Assembly (NCBI GenBank): GCA_052118065.1
Contig: JBQKHY010000010.1
Coordinates: 1 to 64,000 of the forward strand
Reading direction: 5' to 3'
Length of the DNA stretch: 64,000 nt
From: Ruminococcoides sp052118065
Lineage (GTDB): Bacteria > Bacillota > Clostridia > Oscillospirales > Acutalibacteraceae
Positions 39,743 through 49,513 of this stretch are shown here, piece after piece. How positions within the stretch are numbered: the first letter of the stretch is position 1; every line of letters starts with the position of its first letter. Made by a program: the position numbers and the translations under genes. Under the pieces are notes generated by a model that was not told the origin of the DNA, made no database searches, and was given only the letters and a program-made list of their open reading frames with translations.

Positions 39743-40150
39743 TCACTTTAAGATTTCTTCATCCCCAACATTACAACTTACAAAATAGGATTCTTTTCCA
39801 TTTTTATAAATCTTAACAGTATCAATTTTATCGGTATTCTTATAGATATAACAATACTTATAAATTGACAAATCTTTACTTTTACTGTTCTTTGTTGAAT
39901 AAGAAAATACAATATCTTTTTTATCTTCTTTAGCACTAAAACTTTTTACTGAGTCTTGTGGTGCAACAATTACAACTGCACTTTGACCCTTAGCCTCAAT
40001 ACGATAAGCTCCTTCTTTTGTAAAGTCATTGGTGTAGTATGTATTTATTTTACTTGCACTTATTTTTTCAATATTACTATCAAAATTGTTACAACCCACT
40101 ATTACTAGCGACAATACCATAACTATAGTTATGGCAAATATTTTCTTCAT
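39743..40150 (-). CDS. Small lipoprotein, array gene 4
   Basis: 135 residues. Signal peptide with lipobox VIVGCNN. The mature domain contains YRIEAKGQSAVVIVAPQDSV and a strand-rich C-terminus ending CNVGDEEILK. No family is recognised. The 40 bp from its stop codon region through the next start are almost identical to the same region after array gene 3, which shows a local duplication. Confidence 0.65.
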   Translation of the reverse strand: MKKIFAITIVMVLSLVIVGCNNFDSNIEKISASKINTYYTNDFTKEGAYRIEAKGQSAVVIVAPQDSVKSFSAKEDKKDIVFSYSTKNSKSKDLSIYKYCYIYKNTDKIDTVKIYKNGKESYFVSCNVGDEEILK

Positions 40151-40169
40151 AATATCACACTTGATTAAA

Positions 40170-40769
40170 TCACTTTAAGATTTCTTTAGGGCAAATATCA
40201 GCATTTAGATTATAGCAATATCCATAATTATCAACTATTTTATAGTTACCACTTTCACATTTTACAAGTTCACCTAAAGAATAACTTGCCGGATAATCCT
40301 TGTAATGAATACTTATTGAATACAGAACTTCATCAGTTTTTGAAGAAGAATTTTTATTCTTTTTCCCATTAATTGTACTTAACAGATTTTTTATGCAAGT
40401 TTTATCCTTTATAATTTTATTTTCATCACCCTTATAAAGTTCTATGCTTTCAATACTGTTGTAATTATTTTTAGGATATGAACTACTTTCTTTGTGATAA
40501 AGCAAACTTCCTGAGTCACTTATAAAATCCACATTTTTATCATTATCATAAATCCAAATATGAATTTTTGTTCCGTCATTTTCGATTACTTTTTCTTTAT
40601 AACTACTATCATCAATTAGCCAATCTGTAGTGGCAACATATTTTTCATTATTATAAGTAATAGTTGTTCTATCCATATCATTTAGTACATTGGAAACAGG
40701 ATTACTACAACCACCTAATGTAAATAGTATTACTACAGACACTAAAAGTATAGTTATAAAGTTTTTCAT
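40170..40769 (-). CDS. Small lipoprotein, array gene 3
   Basis: 199 residues. Lipobox LGGCSNP after a 19-residue hydrophobic signal. The mature part is strand-rich (TTITYNNEKYVATTDWLID, KIHIWIYDNDKNVDF, VLYSISIHYKDYPASYSLG) and ends NADICPKEILK, like array gene 4. Function unknown. 19 bp separate it from gene 4, and that spacer is duplicated. Confidence 0.65.
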   Translation of the reverse strand: MKNFITILLVSVVILFTLGGCSNPVSNVLNDMDRTTITYNNEKYVATTDWLIDDSSYKEKVIENDGTKIHIWIYDNDKNVDFISDSGSLLYHKESSSYPKNNYNSIESIELYKGDENKIIKDKTCIKNLLSTINGKKNKNSSSKTDEVLYSISIHYKDYPASYSLGELVKCESGNYKIVDNYGYCYNLNADICPKEILK

Positions 40770-40789
40770 ACTCTTACCTCAAATCATTT

Positions 40790-41455
40790 TTAATTAAGTG
40801 AAAATGTTTCCCTAACATCCTTATAATTCTTACCTTTAGCATAGGTTATTGTAATTGAATTTCCGTCAAATTCTCCTTTTCCTATAAAAGTTGCTGTAGA
40901 AATTCCACCCATATCCAGTTCTTTTTCAAAAAATGGCTTTTTGTCAAAAATCTTTTTAACCTCTAAAATAGTTTTACCATCCTTGTAATCTATGTACGCC
41001 ACTCTCTTTTCATCAGAACACACTTCACCTTTATATTCATTAGATACCTTACCGTTAGACACATTATAGTATTGAGTAGTATATGCGTTAGTACCATTAG
41101 AAATACGACATCTCAAAATATTCTTACCAACCTTATCTGTACCGATTCGGCTAATATAAGGCTCACGAGTATAAACATTTTTGCAATCAATTCTTCTGTG
41201 TTTGTTATCATAAATAAAGAAAACATACTCAAAAGAATACTCATTATATCTGTACTGATAAATTTCATAATTCTTATCTTTTTCAAACAAGCACATTCTG
41301 TCTTCATCATCGGTTTTGTTAGCTACCTGTTGAGTAGCTTTTGCTTTGGTATCTTTATTTTTATCACTTTTATCTGTTGATGAATTGCCACAAGAACAGA
41401 GTGTACACACAACTACCAACAATAAAGATATAATAACTATTTTATAGTTTTTCAT
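40790..41455 (-). CDS. Small lipoprotein, array gene 2
   Basis: 221 residues. Lipobox TLCSCGNS, a charged Lys/Thr linker, then a beta-rich domain (FEYVFFIYDNKHRRIDCKNV, NVSNGKVSNEYKGEVCSDEK, GKTILEVKKIFDKKPFFEKE). No family is recognised. The ribosome site is within TATGAGGTGATGTT. 20 bp after array gene 3 begins its own reading frame, consistent with one operon. Confidence 0.65.
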   Translation of the reverse strand: MKNYKIVIISLLLVVVCTLCSCGNSSTDKSDKNKDTKAKATQQVANKTDDEDRMCLFEKDKNYEIYQYRYNEYSFEYVFFIYDNKHRRIDCKNVYTREPYISRIGTDKVGKNILRCRISNGTNAYTTQYYNVSNGKVSNEYKGEVCSDEKRVAYIDYKDGKTILEVKKIFDKKPFFEKELDMGGISTATFIGKGEFDGNSITITYAKGKNYKDVRETFSLN

Positions 41456-41471
41456 AACATCACCTCATATA

Positions 41472-42083
41472 TCACTTATCCAAATCGTTAACATATTTCA
41501 AATCATTTATATCTTGATAAAATTCATCATCATCAAATTTTATAGGTTTATCATTTTTATCAAGGAAAATATAAAACAATTCCATCACTGTATCCTTATC
41601 TGCTTTGCTAAAGAAAACATATGCTTTTCTACCACTGTCATCAGTAAATTTACAATAATAATAATTGTATATATTAGAAATATTAATTTCTCTAAAATCA
41701 GAAACACCATAATATTTATTGTAATCTTCAATGCATAAAGCACCTGAATAAGAAGAAGTCATCATATACGATTTTGCATGATCTATCAAAATTGACATTT
41801 GCTTTTTAGTAAGGTTAACTGCTTTGATTTTCTTTTTAGCATTAGCAGAAACATAATTAATTTTTGCATCTTCATCAACCTTAGGATTTCCTAAATCAGC
41901 CCTAAATTCTTTTTCAGACTTCTCATTCAAATGTTGCCATCCACTTTTACTGTTAGTTGTTGTGGTAGTGGCAGTAGTTTCTACCTTGTTGGTATTTCTT
42001 GATACTTCATTACTGTTTTCACTTTTACAACCTACAAAAAGCAAAGCTACCGATACAACTGCAACTAAAATTAACTTTTTCAT
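41472..42083 (-). CDS. Small lipoprotein, array gene 1
   Basis: 203 residues. Lipobox LFVGCKSE, a Thr/Asn linker with a TTTTT stretch, then a domain with WQHLNEKSEKEFRADLGNP and AYVFFSKADKDTVMELFYIF. No family is recognised. First gene of the five-gene array; AAAGGGTGATTTT precedes its ATG. Promoter elements cannot be fixed confidently in the 250 bp before the repeat locus. Confidence 0.65.
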   Translation of the reverse strand: MKKLILVAVVSVALLFVGCKSENSNEVSRNTNKVETTATTTTTNSKSGWQHLNEKSEKEFRADLGNPKVDEDAKINYVSANAKKKIKAVNLTKKQMSILIDHAKSYMMTSSYSGALCIEDYNKYYGVSDFREINISNIYNYYYCKFTDDSGRKAYVFFSKADKDTVMELFYIFLDKNDKPIKFDDDEFYQDINDLKYVNDLDK

Positions 42084-42345
42084 AAAATCACCCTTTATTA
42101 ACGGTGTTATCTATTACAACAATTATATCATTATATTTGCCAAAAATATATTATCATTTTTGCTAAAATTTACATCCTATTTACTGGCATATTGCTGATA
42201 GAACTTTATCGTTAAGATAACTGTCCTTTAGCTATAATCATTGCATAAATAACAAAATTTTCTGTTCTATTAATAATACTTTCCATAACCCGAAAGTGTT
42301 GCAAAAATTTTTATTTTTTTAATTCTATTGTTATATAAATTTGTT

Positions 42346-43663
42346 TTTTTCAATTTTGTCTGTGGGTTAAGATAAATCGGTTCTATAAATTTGGGTTTGT
42401 GGGGATAAAAAACTCTGTGATAAATTGTTTTCCCTCCTTCCGTCAAATTTGTTTCTTTGAAACAAATTCGCCACCTCCCTCGTCTGAGGGAGGCAAAATA
42501 GTCTGTACAAATCTAAAAATAGTACGCAATTTTTAAATAGTACAGACTTTATAAATTAGTATAAATTATGGTAAAGACAAAGGCTCCCTCGCTGAGGGAG
42601 CTGTCGATTGTAAATTGACGGTACGGCAATTTACCTTTTATAAATCGACTGAAGGAGTGGATGATATTTTAAACTTGTTTAAAATATCATCATAGCTGAA
42701 ACTTTCCTTTATTTCTAACTATAAAATATAAGAAAAATTGTGAGTTACAGTTGTAGGGGACATCAATGATGTCCCGTTTGAAAATTAACCTTTCTATTTG
42801 TATTTTGTCCTTTGTAGATATTATAAATTTATAGTCTGCAAATAGGACAAAATTCCCATAGGTATCACACTTTCATTACGGGCGAACAATGTTCGCCCCT
42901 ACCGTGTAACTCATATTTTTCCCTTTATTTCTAACTAATTATTATGAAAATTTTGAGTTACAGTAGTAGGGGACATCATTGATGTCCCGTTTGAAAATTA
43001 ACCTTTCTATTTGTATTTTGTCATTTGTAGATATTATAAATTTATAGTCTGTAAACAGGACAAAAACCCATAGGTATCACACTTTCATTACGGTCGAACA
43101 ATTAAGTGAACATCAAAGAAAACGAGCCATAGGCGAAGTTTGATTTGCTAATGTGAACTTATGCAAAAGTTTTTGAATAAAAAACTTTTGTAGTGAAGCC
43201 CCTACGACTGTGAGCCTATAGTTTATTGTAATTTTGTCCTATGTAGTTACCTTGAATTTGTACATATTCGCCAGTCTCCCTTGTGCAAAGGGATAAGTGA
43301 GCATCCAAATTTTAATTTGGCTTTGCGAACTTATGCAGTGGCTGATGTTTTGCAAATGCAAAACAGAGGGATTGTCACGGTAGATTGTGTTCTCTAAATA
43401 AGATGTGTACGATTAGATAAAAGTTATCTATAAATATAGGAACGAACAGTGTTCGTTCCCTACATCATATATCGAATAAATCTTATATAATCTAAAGTGC
43501 CTACCAAAACAATCCTTCCACCATTTCGTGGTTCCCCTCCCTTTACACAAGGGAGGCTGGATAATCTCTGCTAATTCTAAATATCTACCACATAACAAGG
43601 TGAGTTCTAACTCCACAAACCCAAATTTATCAAATTCACCTTAACCCACAGACGAAATTAAAA
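42346..43663. repeat. Composite intergenic repeat locus 2 (largest)
   Basis: Outer inverted ends: TTTTGTCTGTGGGTTAAG then AATTTGGGTTTGTGGGGAT on the left (42354-42410), and ACAAACCCAAATTTAT...ACCTTAACCCACAGACGAAATT on the right (43617-43658). Contents: a roughly 220-bp MITE-like unit (ends CTCCTTCCGTC / GACTGAAGGAGTG, 42433-42660), the GATATTTTAAACTTG palindrome, two roughly 150-bp near-copies (42736-42890 and 42955-43100) with GGGACATC hairpins and GTCC...GGAC stems, GGGCGAAC hairpins, and GGAACGAACAGTGTTCGTTCC. No coding gene is supported from 42084 to 43772. Confidence 0.82.
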
Positions 43664-43772
43664 TATTAAAAATTCCATAAATATCCTTATAATTTTTGGC
43701 ATAGTCAATATTTACTTACAGATAATATTAGTGGGTGTTATATCCATTAATTTAGAAAGGAAATGTTGATAT

Positions 43773-44315
43773 ATGAAAGCCACAGGTATTGTTAGGAGAA
43801 TTGACGATTTAGGCAGAGTTGTTATACCTAAAGAAATTCGCAGAACACTGCGTATTCGTGAGGGTGACCCATTAGAAATTTTCACTGCTACTGATGGTGA
43901 AGTGGTTTTTAAGAAATATTCTCCCGTAGGAGAGTTAGGGAACTTTGCCACTCAGTATGCAGATGTGCTGATGAGGGTTAGCCAAATGCCAACTGTTATT
44001 ACCGACAGGGACCATGTTATTGCAGTATCCGGTGCAAGTAAAAGGGAATATCTTGAAAGGAGAGTAACTCAAAGTCTTGAGCGATATATGGAACAAAGAA
44101 GATGTTACATTGCAACAGAAACCAGCAACGGCGATACCTTTCCGGTAGAGGGAATTGACTCACCGGCAGGTATTATCTACCCTATTATTGCTTCCGGTGA
44201 TGTTACAGGTGCTGTATGTATGTTAGAAAGTGACACAGTAAAAATCCCCACAAATACGGAAGTAAAGCTCTGTCAAAGTGCTGCTGCTTTTTTAGGTAAG
44301 CAAATGGAAGAATAA
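43773..44315 (+). CDS. spoVT: Stage V sporulation protein T
   Basis: 180 residues. N-terminal AbrB-type DNA-binding hairpin MKATGIVRRIDDLGRVVIPK (1-50) and a C-terminal GAF domain (about 55-178; VITDRDHVIAVSGASKREYL, GIIYPIIASGDVTGAVCMLE), exactly as in SpoVT. It is a forespore regulator that modulates sigma-G genes and spore coat and germination traits. AGAAAGGAAATG precedes the ATG. Single gene. Confidence 0.93.
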   Translation: MKATGIVRRIDDLGRVVIPKEIRRTLRIREGDPLEIFTATDGEVVFKKYSPVGELGNFATQYADVLMRVSQMPTVITDRDHVIAVSGASKREYLERRVTQSLERYMEQRRCYIATETSNGDTFPVEGIDSPAGIIYPIIASGDVTGAVCMLESDTVKIPTNTEVKLCQSAAAFLGKQMEE

Positions 44316-44440
44316 TTTTTTAATTCTATAATAATTATCTATTCTGCTTATTTAAAACTCTCTCAAATTTAAAGATTACCACAATCAAAATTTAAAAATA
44401 AAAAATAAAAATTCTCCTTAATATGTATAAATATGAAAAA

Positions 44441-44464
44441 GGGCTATTGCAAAAGCAATAGCCC
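44441..44464 (-). terminator. Terminator of the Na/Pi symporter gene
   Basis: GGGCTATTGC/GCAATAGCCC 10-bp perfect stem with TTTTTCATATTT on minus. Confidence 0.85.
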
Positions 44465-44484
44465 ATAATTTTAGCTTTGTTTAA

Positions 44485-46152
44485 TTATCTGTCGTTAGCA
44501 TAAGAAACAAGTTTCTTTCTAGGAAGTGAGAATGCAACATTGTCTGCATGATCACCCACTCTTTCAAATGCTGAAAGAAGTTCTAGGAAGATTGTACCAT
44601 TCTCAGCAGTACAAAGACCGTCATTCATACGCTTGATGTGGTTTTCTTTAAAGATGTTACAACAATCATCAAGTTCATCCTCAGTATCAACAACTGTTTC
44701 TGCAAGTGTTGGAGTTGCCTTTTGAGTGTTAAACATTTCAAAGCCACAGTCAATCATCTTAATTACAAGTGCATCCAGCTGATGAAGTTCGTTTAGTGCA
44801 TCATCTGTAAAGTAGATTTTACTGTCAATCATTCTCTTTGTACATTCAGTAATGTTCTCGGCATGGTCACCGATTCTTTCAAGGTCCTGAATAGCCTTGT
44901 ACATTACACCCATAATCTTTCTGTCTTCATCCACAATATCAAGACCGTTAATCTTAACAATGTATCTTGTGATTTCGTGAGTTAGATAGTCGATTACCTT
45001 TTCATTCTTTTCTACCTTTTCGGTATAAGAAAGGTCACGGTCAAAGAATCCCTTAATAGCCATATCGTAGCTTTTTCTTGCAAGTGAAGAAAGTCTTTCA
45101 CATTCCTTTTCAACCTGACGAACAGCCATAGGTGGTGTTGTAAGGATACGGTTATCAAGATAAACAGTACCCATCTTTTCTTTCTCTTCTTCAAGGTCAG
45201 GAAGAATTAACTTTGTAATCTTCATAATCAAACTTGAACATGGAAGTAAGATAACTGTAATTGCAATATTAAAGATAATATGTGCTGCAGAAATCTGAGC
45301 AGCTACACCTACTGCATCGGCAGGTAGGAAGTAGTTGATAATATCTGTAAACGGTAAGAACACTGCAACCAGTGTCATAATAATCGCACCAAAGCAACTG
45401 ATTAGTAGGTTGGATAGTGAAATCTGCTTAGCTGTACGGTTTGCACCAAGTGAAGAAAGAATAGCAGCAGAACAAGCACCAACATTGAAACCAAATACAA
45501 CAAATACTGCTTGGTCAAGAGAAGTAATAACACCGGCAGAAGCAAGTGCCATTAAAATACCAACAGATGCTGATGAACTTTGGATAATACCTGTAAAGAT
45601 AATACCAACAAATAGTCCAAGTAGTGGGAAACTTAGCTTATCGGCAATACTTAGGAAAGCCTCACTCTCACCCATCCACTTTAGGTTATCACTCATTAGT
45701 GAAAGACCTAGGAAAAGCATACCAAAACCGGCTGCAATCTGTCCATAATACTTATAGTTATTTTTCTTGAAGAAGGTAATAACAATAGCTCCAAGGAAAA
45801 TAAATATAGGAACGAAAGATTTAATATCAATAGCCAGCAAAAGTGATGTAACGGTTGTACCAATCTTAGCACCAAACAAAACACCGATTGCCTGGCCAAA
45901 TTCCATAAGTCCTGCATTAGCAAAACCAACAACCATAGCGTCAGTTGCAGAAGAACTCTGAATAACACCTGTTACCAAAACACCCACAAGCATAGCAATA
46001 AACTTGTTGCTAGTAATTTTTTCTAGCAAATTACGAAGTTTGCTACCTGCTGCAAGTTCAAGGCCTTCACCCATACTTTTCATACCGATTAGGAAAAGAC
46101 CTAAACCACCAAGTGCCATAATCACTTTTAGCACAATACTGTAAGCATCCAT
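44485..46152 (-). CDS. Na+/phosphate symporter with PhoU domain
   Basis: 555 residues. Two inverted Na/Pi-cotransporter repeats of membrane helices, each with the QSSSA motif (GVIQSSSATDAMVVG and GIIQSSSASVGILMA), about 1-310. A C-terminal PhoU-like helical domain (about 340-545; ERIGDHAENITECTKRM, ERVGDHADNVAFSL) follows. NptA/YjbB-type transporters move phosphate with Na+; the PhoU part may gate by phosphate status. AGGAGGTATCTTTT precedes the ATG. Single gene. Confidence 0.93.
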   Translation of the reverse strand: MDAYSIVLKVIMALGGLGLFLIGMKSMGEGLELAAGSKLRNLLEKITSNKFIAMLVGVLVTGVIQSSSATDAMVVGFANAGLMEFGQAIGVLFGAKIGTTVTSLLLAIDIKSFVPIFIFLGAIVITFFKKNNYKYYGQIAAGFGMLFLGLSLMSDNLKWMGESEAFLSIADKLSFPLLGLFVGIIFTGIIQSSSASVGILMALASAGVITSLDQAVFVVFGFNVGACSAAILSSLGANRTAKQISLSNLLISCFGAIIMTLVAVFLPFTDIINYFLPADAVGVAAQISAAHIIFNIAITVILLPCSSLIMKITKLILPDLEEEKEKMGTVYLDNRILTTPPMAVRQVEKECERLSSLARKSYDMAIKGFFDRDLSYTEKVEKNEKVIDYLTHEITRYIVKINGLDIVDEDRKIMGVMYKAIQDLERIGDHAENITECTKRMIDSKIYFTDDALNELHQLDALVIKMIDCGFEMFNTQKATPTLAETVVDTEDELDDCCNIFKENHIKRMNDGLCTAENGTIFLELLSAFERVGDHADNVAFSLPRKKLVSYANDR

Positions 46153-46343
46153 AAAAGATACCTCCTACTGAAACTTGTTTAATAAACTCTTTATTTATAT
46201 TTTATTGTTTCCAAATTACCCTAACTTAATTTTAACTTATACTATTGTCAATAATATTACTTAAAAGAATATTAAATAAAAATTAAATATATGTTAAATC
46301 TAATGGTATATCCACAATATAAAATAGTTAATTTGACGAAAAA

Positions 46344-46373
46344 ACAACCTCTTTCTAAGCAGAAGGAGGTTGT
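46344..46373 (-). terminator. Terminator of the rqcH gene
   Basis: ACAACCTCTTTCT/AGAAGGAGGTTGT 13-bp stem with one G-U pair; TTTTTTCGTC on minus. Confidence 0.8.
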
Positions 46374-46401
46374 CTGTTCATATTTTCATAATAAATAAAG
46401 T

Positions 46402-48135
46402 TTATATACTTTCCTTTGGTGTGACATATACAGTCTTGTTGTTCACATAAATAACCATACCCGGCTTTGCACCACTTGGTTTGCTGACATTTTTTACAAT
46501 AGTATAGTCAACAGGAACATTGTCACTGTCCTTAGCTTTACTATTATATGCTGCCAAAGATGCCGCTTCAAGAATTGCAGTATCCGTTATTTCTCTGTTG
46601 TCACTTACAATAATTACATGGCTACCGGGAATATCCTTAGTATGTAACCACATATCATAGTTTCTGGCAGTCTTTAAAGTCAGCTTGTCGTTTTGCTTAT
46701 TGTTTCTGCCAACATAAATTGTAAAACCATCTGATGATTTGTATTCCTTAGGTGGTAAAAGTTTAAGCGCTTTGTTTCTACCCTTAGGGTTTCTGTTCTT
46801 TAAGTAACCCTCATCAACAAGTTCTTGTCTAATCTCAGTTAATTCTCTTTCACTTTCTGCTCTGCCTAAACTTTCCTGTACTGCTGAAATATACTGAAGT
46901 TCAGCTTTAGCCTTGGCTATTTGAACAGTTAACATTTCTTCCCTAGTTTTTGCTCTGCGATAATCCTTGTAATACTTCTGAACATTTTGACTGGGGTTAA
47001 GAGTCGGACTTAGCTTTATTCTAACAATCTTGTTGTTGTCGTAATAATCCTCAACATCAATGAAACTTTGACCTCTAACCATCTTGTACATATTGGCTTG
47101 TAGTAGGTCACCCTTTTTGCGAAGCTTATCTCTGTTTAAGCTATCCTTTAGTTCCTTTTCCTGCACTGCAATTTTTCTGCAAAGTTTATCCTGAATATTT
47201 GAACAAAGTCTTAGTAGGTCTTGACCTTTAACCTTCATTCTTTCAGCTTTATCTCTTTCATAATAGAAAGAATCAAGCAAAGTAGAAAAATCAAGAAATC
47301 TCTTTTTACTGGCCATTTCACCATACTGCATAATATCCATAAATGCAATATCAAATGGTTTGCCCTCAGGCTTAATCATCATTGTTGGTGACTTTTCACC
47401 TGAAACAATATATTCCTTTAGCTTATCTACCTTTTCAATTAGCTTTAGCTTATCAATAACAGTTAGCTCTCTGTTGCTATCCACACCAACCATATACTCA
47501 AGTTCTCTTGTAATAATTGGCGATACACCTTGCATTGCAGAAAGCAGTGCTTTAGATAGTCGCATTTCTGCCGGTGTGTTAATAGCCTTTTCTACAACAT
47601 CTCTGCCACTACATTCTAGGATACATAGCTTATCCTGCTTTGGTGGCAGTTCATATTTAATATTTGGCAAAACTAATCTTTGGGTGCTCATTGTAAAGTC
47701 AACACGCTTTAGTGCATCAACAATATTGTCATTTTCATCAATAAGGATAATGTTGCTGTACTTACCCATTATCTCCACACAAAGAGTTAATTTAACTTTG
47801 TCCCCCAGTTCATTAGTTGCAATAAAGTCAAGGAACATAATTCTTTCAAGTTCTATTTGTCTAACATCAACTAACTTTGCACCACCCAGTCTTTTTCTAA
47901 GTAGCATACAAAGCATTGGTGGTGTTGCAGGATTTTCAATAGAATGTTCTGTAAAGCAAATTCGTGGTGAATTTGCCCTTGAAGACACAAGTAACTTTTT
48001 GTTGCCGTTCTTTGTTCTAAGTGCAATTACAAGTTCATCTCTGTTAGGTTGATGAATTTGACTTACCCTTGCGTCTAGGGCAACACTCTTAATTTCTTCC
48101 TTTACATAGTGCACCATTACACCATCAAAAGCCAT
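46402..48135 (-). CDS. rqcH: Rqc2/NFACT-family ribosome quality-control protein
   Basis: 577 residues. NFACT-N domain (MAFDGVMVHYVKEEIKSVAL...), helix-hairpin-helix and long coiled coil (about 255-435), and the NFACT-R domain (about 445-570; GFTIYVGRNNKQNDKLTLK, MWLHTKDIPGSHVIIVSDN). RqcH binds split 50S subunits carrying stalled peptidyl-tRNA and adds alanine tails. Older names are FbpA or fibronectin-binding. Upstream of it on the same strand is rlmH. Confidence 0.93.
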   Translation of the reverse strand: MAFDGVMVHYVKEEIKSVALDARVSQIHQPNRDELVIALRTKNGNKKLLVSSRANSPRICFTEHSIENPATPPMLCMLLRKRLGGAKLVDVRQIELERIMFLDFIATNELGDKVKLTLCVEIMGKYSNIILIDENDNIVDALKRVDFTMSTQRLVLPNIKYELPPKQDKLCILECSGRDVVEKAINTPAEMRLSKALLSAMQGVSPIITRELEYMVGVDSNRELTVIDKLKLIEKVDKLKEYIVSGEKSPTMMIKPEGKPFDIAFMDIMQYGEMASKKRFLDFSTLLDSFYYERDKAERMKVKGQDLLRLCSNIQDKLCRKIAVQEKELKDSLNRDKLRKKGDLLQANMYKMVRGQSFIDVEDYYDNNKIVRIKLSPTLNPSQNVQKYYKDYRRAKTREEMLTVQIAKAKAELQYISAVQESLGRAESERELTEIRQELVDEGYLKNRNPKGRNKALKLLPPKEYKSSDGFTIYVGRNNKQNDKLTLKTARNYDMWLHTKDIPGSHVIIVSDNREITDTAILEAASLAAYNSKAKDSDNVPVDYTIVKNVSKPSGAKPGMVIYVNNKTVYVTPKESI

Positions 48136-48170
48136 AACTTCACCTGCTTTCTATATTCTAAAAATTCTTA

Positions 48171-48653
48171 TTATTTATGATACTTTCCGTTACTGCTAAT
48201 CTGGAAACCTCTGTATATTTGTTCAGTTAGCATTACTCTTGCCATTTGATGTGGGAAGGTCATTTTGCCCATTGACATTTTGTAGTTAGCAATTTTCTTC
48301 ACTTCATTAGAAAGTCCCCAACTACCACCGATTACAAAGTTCATTGTACTTTTACCGTCAATCTGCACATTATCAATTAGCTTTGACAAATCTTCGGAAG
48401 AAATTATTTTACCCTCAATACACATAGCTACTGTGTAGTCAGTCGGCTTAATCTTAGAAAGTATTGACTTGCCTTCTTCTTCAAGAATATGGGCAATCTG
48501 CTTTTCATTAGGGTCTTGATTAGTTTTACATTCACTAATTTCAATAATTGAGAATTTACAAAATGCACCTAGCCTTTTGCTATACTCCTTTATTGCGTCA
48601 ACCCAATATTTTTCCTTTAATTTTCCGATACAAATTATATTTACTGTTAGCAT
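48171..48653 (-). CDS. rlmH: 23S rRNA (pseudouridine1915-N3)-methyltransferase
   Basis: 160 residues, full length for the SPOUT methyltransferase RlmH: MLTVNIICIGKLKEKYWVDA at the start, NFVIGGSWGLSNEVKK with the SAM knot, and the terminal MTFPHQMARVMLTEQIYRGFQI. It methylates the ribosomal A-site helix 69. Its start overlaps the stop of the walJ-like gene by one base. Confidence 0.95.
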   Translation of the reverse strand: MLTVNIICIGKLKEKYWVDAIKEYSKRLGAFCKFSIIEISECKTNQDPNEKQIAHILEEEGKSILSKIKPTDYTVAMCIEGKIISSEDLSKLIDNVQIDGKSTMNFVIGGSWGLSNEVKKIANYKMSMGKMTFPHQMARVMLTEQIYRGFQISSNGKYHK

Positions 48654-49441
48654 TAGAAGAGTATTACCTTTCCGTTATTTTCTACCGGTGCAACATCAAG
48701 TGTATAGTCATAATCTCTCTTGTATCCCATAGAAGAAAGATAATCCACACTTTCCTTTATTGCTAAAGCCGGCATATTATTTTCTTGACTAAGGTGTCCA
48801 AGCATAACTCTCATAGTTCCATTCTTAATAATTTCAGGAAGTTCATTTGCACAACTTTCGTTAGATAAATGTCCATACTTAGACAAAATTCTTTCCTTTA
48901 AATAGTAAGGATAGACACCATTCTTAAGCATATTAACATCATGGTTACTTTCAAGTACCAAAGCATCAACACCGTAAAAGGCATCTCTGATAACATCAGT
49001 CATAACACCAAGGTCAGTTGCAATCATAGCCTTTCTGCCATCGGAAGTAGTAATCTTGTAGCAACAAGGTTCATTTGCATCATGCATTGTAGGGAAAGAT
49101 TCTATCATCATATCATCAAGTTCAACTTGACCATTGATAACATTAGTTACTGCATTAGCCTCTAAGCACTTACCCTTAATAAGTCCATTCATAGTACCTT
49201 CGGTAGCATATACCGGTATATTATTCTTTTTTACAAGTACTCTTAGTCCTGAACAATGGTCCTTGTGTTCATGGGTAATAAAGACACCTTTGATTTTCTT
49301 TATATCAATATTGTTATCGGCAAGTGCATTTTCGATTTGTTTACAACTTCTACCGGCATCAACAAGTACACCACCTGCACCTGAACCTATGTAATAACTA
49401 TTTCCTTTACTTCCACTAAACAATGGTATAATCTTTGCCAC
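48653..49441 (-). CDS. MBL-fold metallohydrolase, WalJ/YycJ-like
   Basis: 262 residues with a GTG start at 49441 (GAAGGAATGAAGTATT upstream). Metallo-beta-lactamase fold: GVFITHEHKDHCSG (HxHxDH metal motif), ESFPTMHDANEPCC, MIATDLGVMTD and VMLGHLSQENN. WalJ/YycJ proteins are 5'-3' exonuclease-like hydrolases tied to the WalRK cell-wall regulon in Firmicutes. No walRK genes are in view. It is coupled to rlmH downstream. Confidence 0.85.
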   Translation of the reverse strand: MAKIIPLFSGSKGNSYYIGSGAGGVLVDAGRSCKQIENALADNNIDIKKIKGVFITHEHKDHCSGLRVLVKKNNIPVYATEGTMNGLIKGKCLEANAVTNVINGQVELDDMMIESFPTMHDANEPCCYKITTSDGRKAMIATDLGVMTDVIRDAFYGVDALVLESNHDVNMLKNGVYPYYLKERILSKYGHLSNESCANELPEIIKNGTMRVMLGHLSQENNMPALAIKESVDYLSSMGYKRDYDYTLDVAPVENNGKVILF

Positions 49442-49481
49442 AATACTTCATTCCTTCTAAAAACTTCTATAAACAAAAATA

Positions 49482-49502
49482 AGGGGTACAAAAAGTACCC
49501 CT
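49482..49502 (-). terminator. Terminator of murA
   Basis: AGGGGTAC/GTACCCCT with TTATTTTTGTTTAT on minus, 12 bp after the stop. Confidence 0.8.
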
Positions 49503-49513
49503 GAAAATCTTAA

